From Zwartia panacis (lineage in GTDB: Bacteria > Pseudomonadota > Gammaproteobacteria > Burkholderiales > Burkholderiaceae_B): a stretch of 35,853 nucleotides of DNA. Each line of letters starts with the position of its first letter. The stretch's first letter is position 1. Of the stretch, positions 35,363 to 35,853 are shown piece by piece. Made by a program: the position numbers and the translations under genes. The notes beneath the pieces are model-generated. The model ran no database searches. It saw only the letters and a program-made list of their open reading frames with translations, and was not told the origin of the DNA. The DNA lies in assembly GCF_030410395.1 (NCBI RefSeq), contig NZ_JAUHHF010000016.1, forward strand, positions 1 to 35,853, given 5' to 3'.

Positions 35363-35674
35363 TTACTGCAGTGCGATTTCAACATCCACACCAGCTGGCA
35401 GATCGAGGCGCATCAGTGCATCAACTGTTTTATCAGTTGGGTCGACGATGTCCATCAAACGCTGATGCGTACGAATTTCGAACTGGTCACGTGAAGTTTT
35501 GTTCACGTGTGGTGAACGCAAAACGTCGTAACGGCGAATGCGTGTTGGCAACGGAACCGGACCTCGTACCACTGCACCGGTACGCTTGGCCGTATCAACG
35601 ATCTCTGCAGCCGACTGATCGATCAGTTTGTAGTCAAACGCTTTCAGACGGATGCGGATTTTTTGATTTTTCAT
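35363..35674 (-). CDS. rpsJ: 30S ribosomal protein S10
   Basis: Head protein of 103 aa; also forms the NusB–S10 (NusE) antitermination complex. It begins [20 protein letters not shown] and includes [20 protein letters not shown] and [20 protein letters not shown]. The start is ATG 35674 (GAGA upstream); a TTG four codons earlier is in frame but unnecessary. It lies 54 bp after tuf and 191 bp before rplC, so it groups with tuf rather than with the L3 unit. Confidence 0.98.
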   Translation of the reverse strand: MKNQKIRIRLKAFDYKLIDQSAAEIVDTAKRTGAVVRGPVPLPTRIRRYDVLRSPHVNKTSRDQFEIRTHQRLMDIVDPTDKTVDALMRLDLPAGVDVEIALQ

Positions 35675-35696
35675 GGCGATTCTCAAAGAGCGAAAT

Positions 35697-35720
35697 GCTG
35701 CGAGCGGTTAGGCTCGCAGC
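35697..35720 (-). promoter_or_regulatory. Hairpin between tuf and rpsJ
   Basis: Perfect 9-bp arms GCTGCGAGC / GCTCGCAGC around a 6-nt loop, 8 nt after the tuf stop. On the minus strand it is followed by ATTTCGCTCTTTG, only weakly U-rich, so it is more likely a partial terminator or processing/stability stem than a full stop. Confidence 0.65.
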
Positions 35721-35728
35721 GAAACAAA

Positions 35729-35853
35729 TTACTTCAGGATTTTTGCAACGACGCCGGCGCCGACGGTACGGCCACCTTCGCGGATTGCAAAACGCAGACC
35801 TTCTTCCATGGCGATTGGCGCGAGCAGTTTGACTGTCATACCAACGTTGTCGC
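35729..35853 (-). CDS. tuf: Elongation factor Tu, C-terminal end (runs off window)
   Basis: The last 40 codons are visible, reading [20 protein letters not shown] and then [20 protein letters not shown] before TAA. This is domain III of EF-Tu, including the [14 protein letters not shown] kirromycin/EF-Ts-proximal segment. EF-Tu delivers aminoacyl-tRNA to the ribosome. tuf just before rpsJ is the normal str/S10 junction. The missing upstream part lies beyond the window. Confidence 0.97.
   Translation of the reverse strand, partial: DNVGMTVKLLAPIAMEEGLRFAIREGGRTVGAGVVAKILK

Overview
The window comes from a betaproteobacterium of the order Burkholderiales and looks most like family Alcaligenaceae (Bordetella, Advenella and relatives). 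The grounds are the gene neighbourhood dgt–aroB–aroK / mrcA / cyaY / lptM–lysA / ccs genes / cytochrome c4 / engB–hemB / dsbD–cutA / ribosomal superoperon, and the close family resemblance of the proteins. GC is moderate (mid-50s % in sampled metabolic genes). I cannot fix the genus. No tRNA, rRNA, CRISPR, phage or IS element is visible.

Layout. (1) 1–3076, minus strand: aroK–aroB–dgt and the start of a lipoprotein gene, tightly packed or overlapping. (2) 3156–5579, plus: mrcA (PBP1A), divergent from aroK. (3) 5628–7516: cyaY (minus), divergent from lptM–lysA (plus). (4) 7564–14031, minus: diheme cytochrome c4, a terminator, then the System II cytochrome c maturation pair resB–ccsB followed by an MFS and an EamA transporter. 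(5) 14114–15765, plus: engB–hemB, overlapping by 4 bp. (6) 15875–19525, minus: cutA–dsbD–MFS. (7) 19594–35853, minus: the tuf/S10/spc/alpha ribosomal superoperon from the end of tuf to rplQ, with secY, infA, rpmJ and rpoA. A plus-strand aldehyde dehydrogenase gene interrupts it between rpsQ and rplN.

Functional links. ResB/CcsB attach heme to apocytochromes, HemB makes a heme precursor, cytochrome c4 is a likely client, and DsbD supplies periplasmic reductant for CxxCH cysteines, so regions 4–6 form a respiratory cytochrome neighbourhood. aroK/aroB (chorismate), lysA (lysine; its substrate is the meso-DAP of peptidoglycan) and mrcA (peptidoglycan) form a biosynthetic neighbourhood.

The coding content is largely ordinary. 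The most interesting material is non-coding. Several junctions of the ribosomal superoperon carry strong inverted repeats: a ~180-nt structured leader with a good sigma-70 promoter before rplN, a promoter plus multi-hairpin leader between rpsJ and rplC, mutually exclusive hairpins between rpoA and rplQ, and single strong hairpins between rpsD/rpoA and tuf/rpsJ. Two short tandem-repeat arrays (16-bp and 15-bp units) sit at the two convergent gene ends that border transporter genes.
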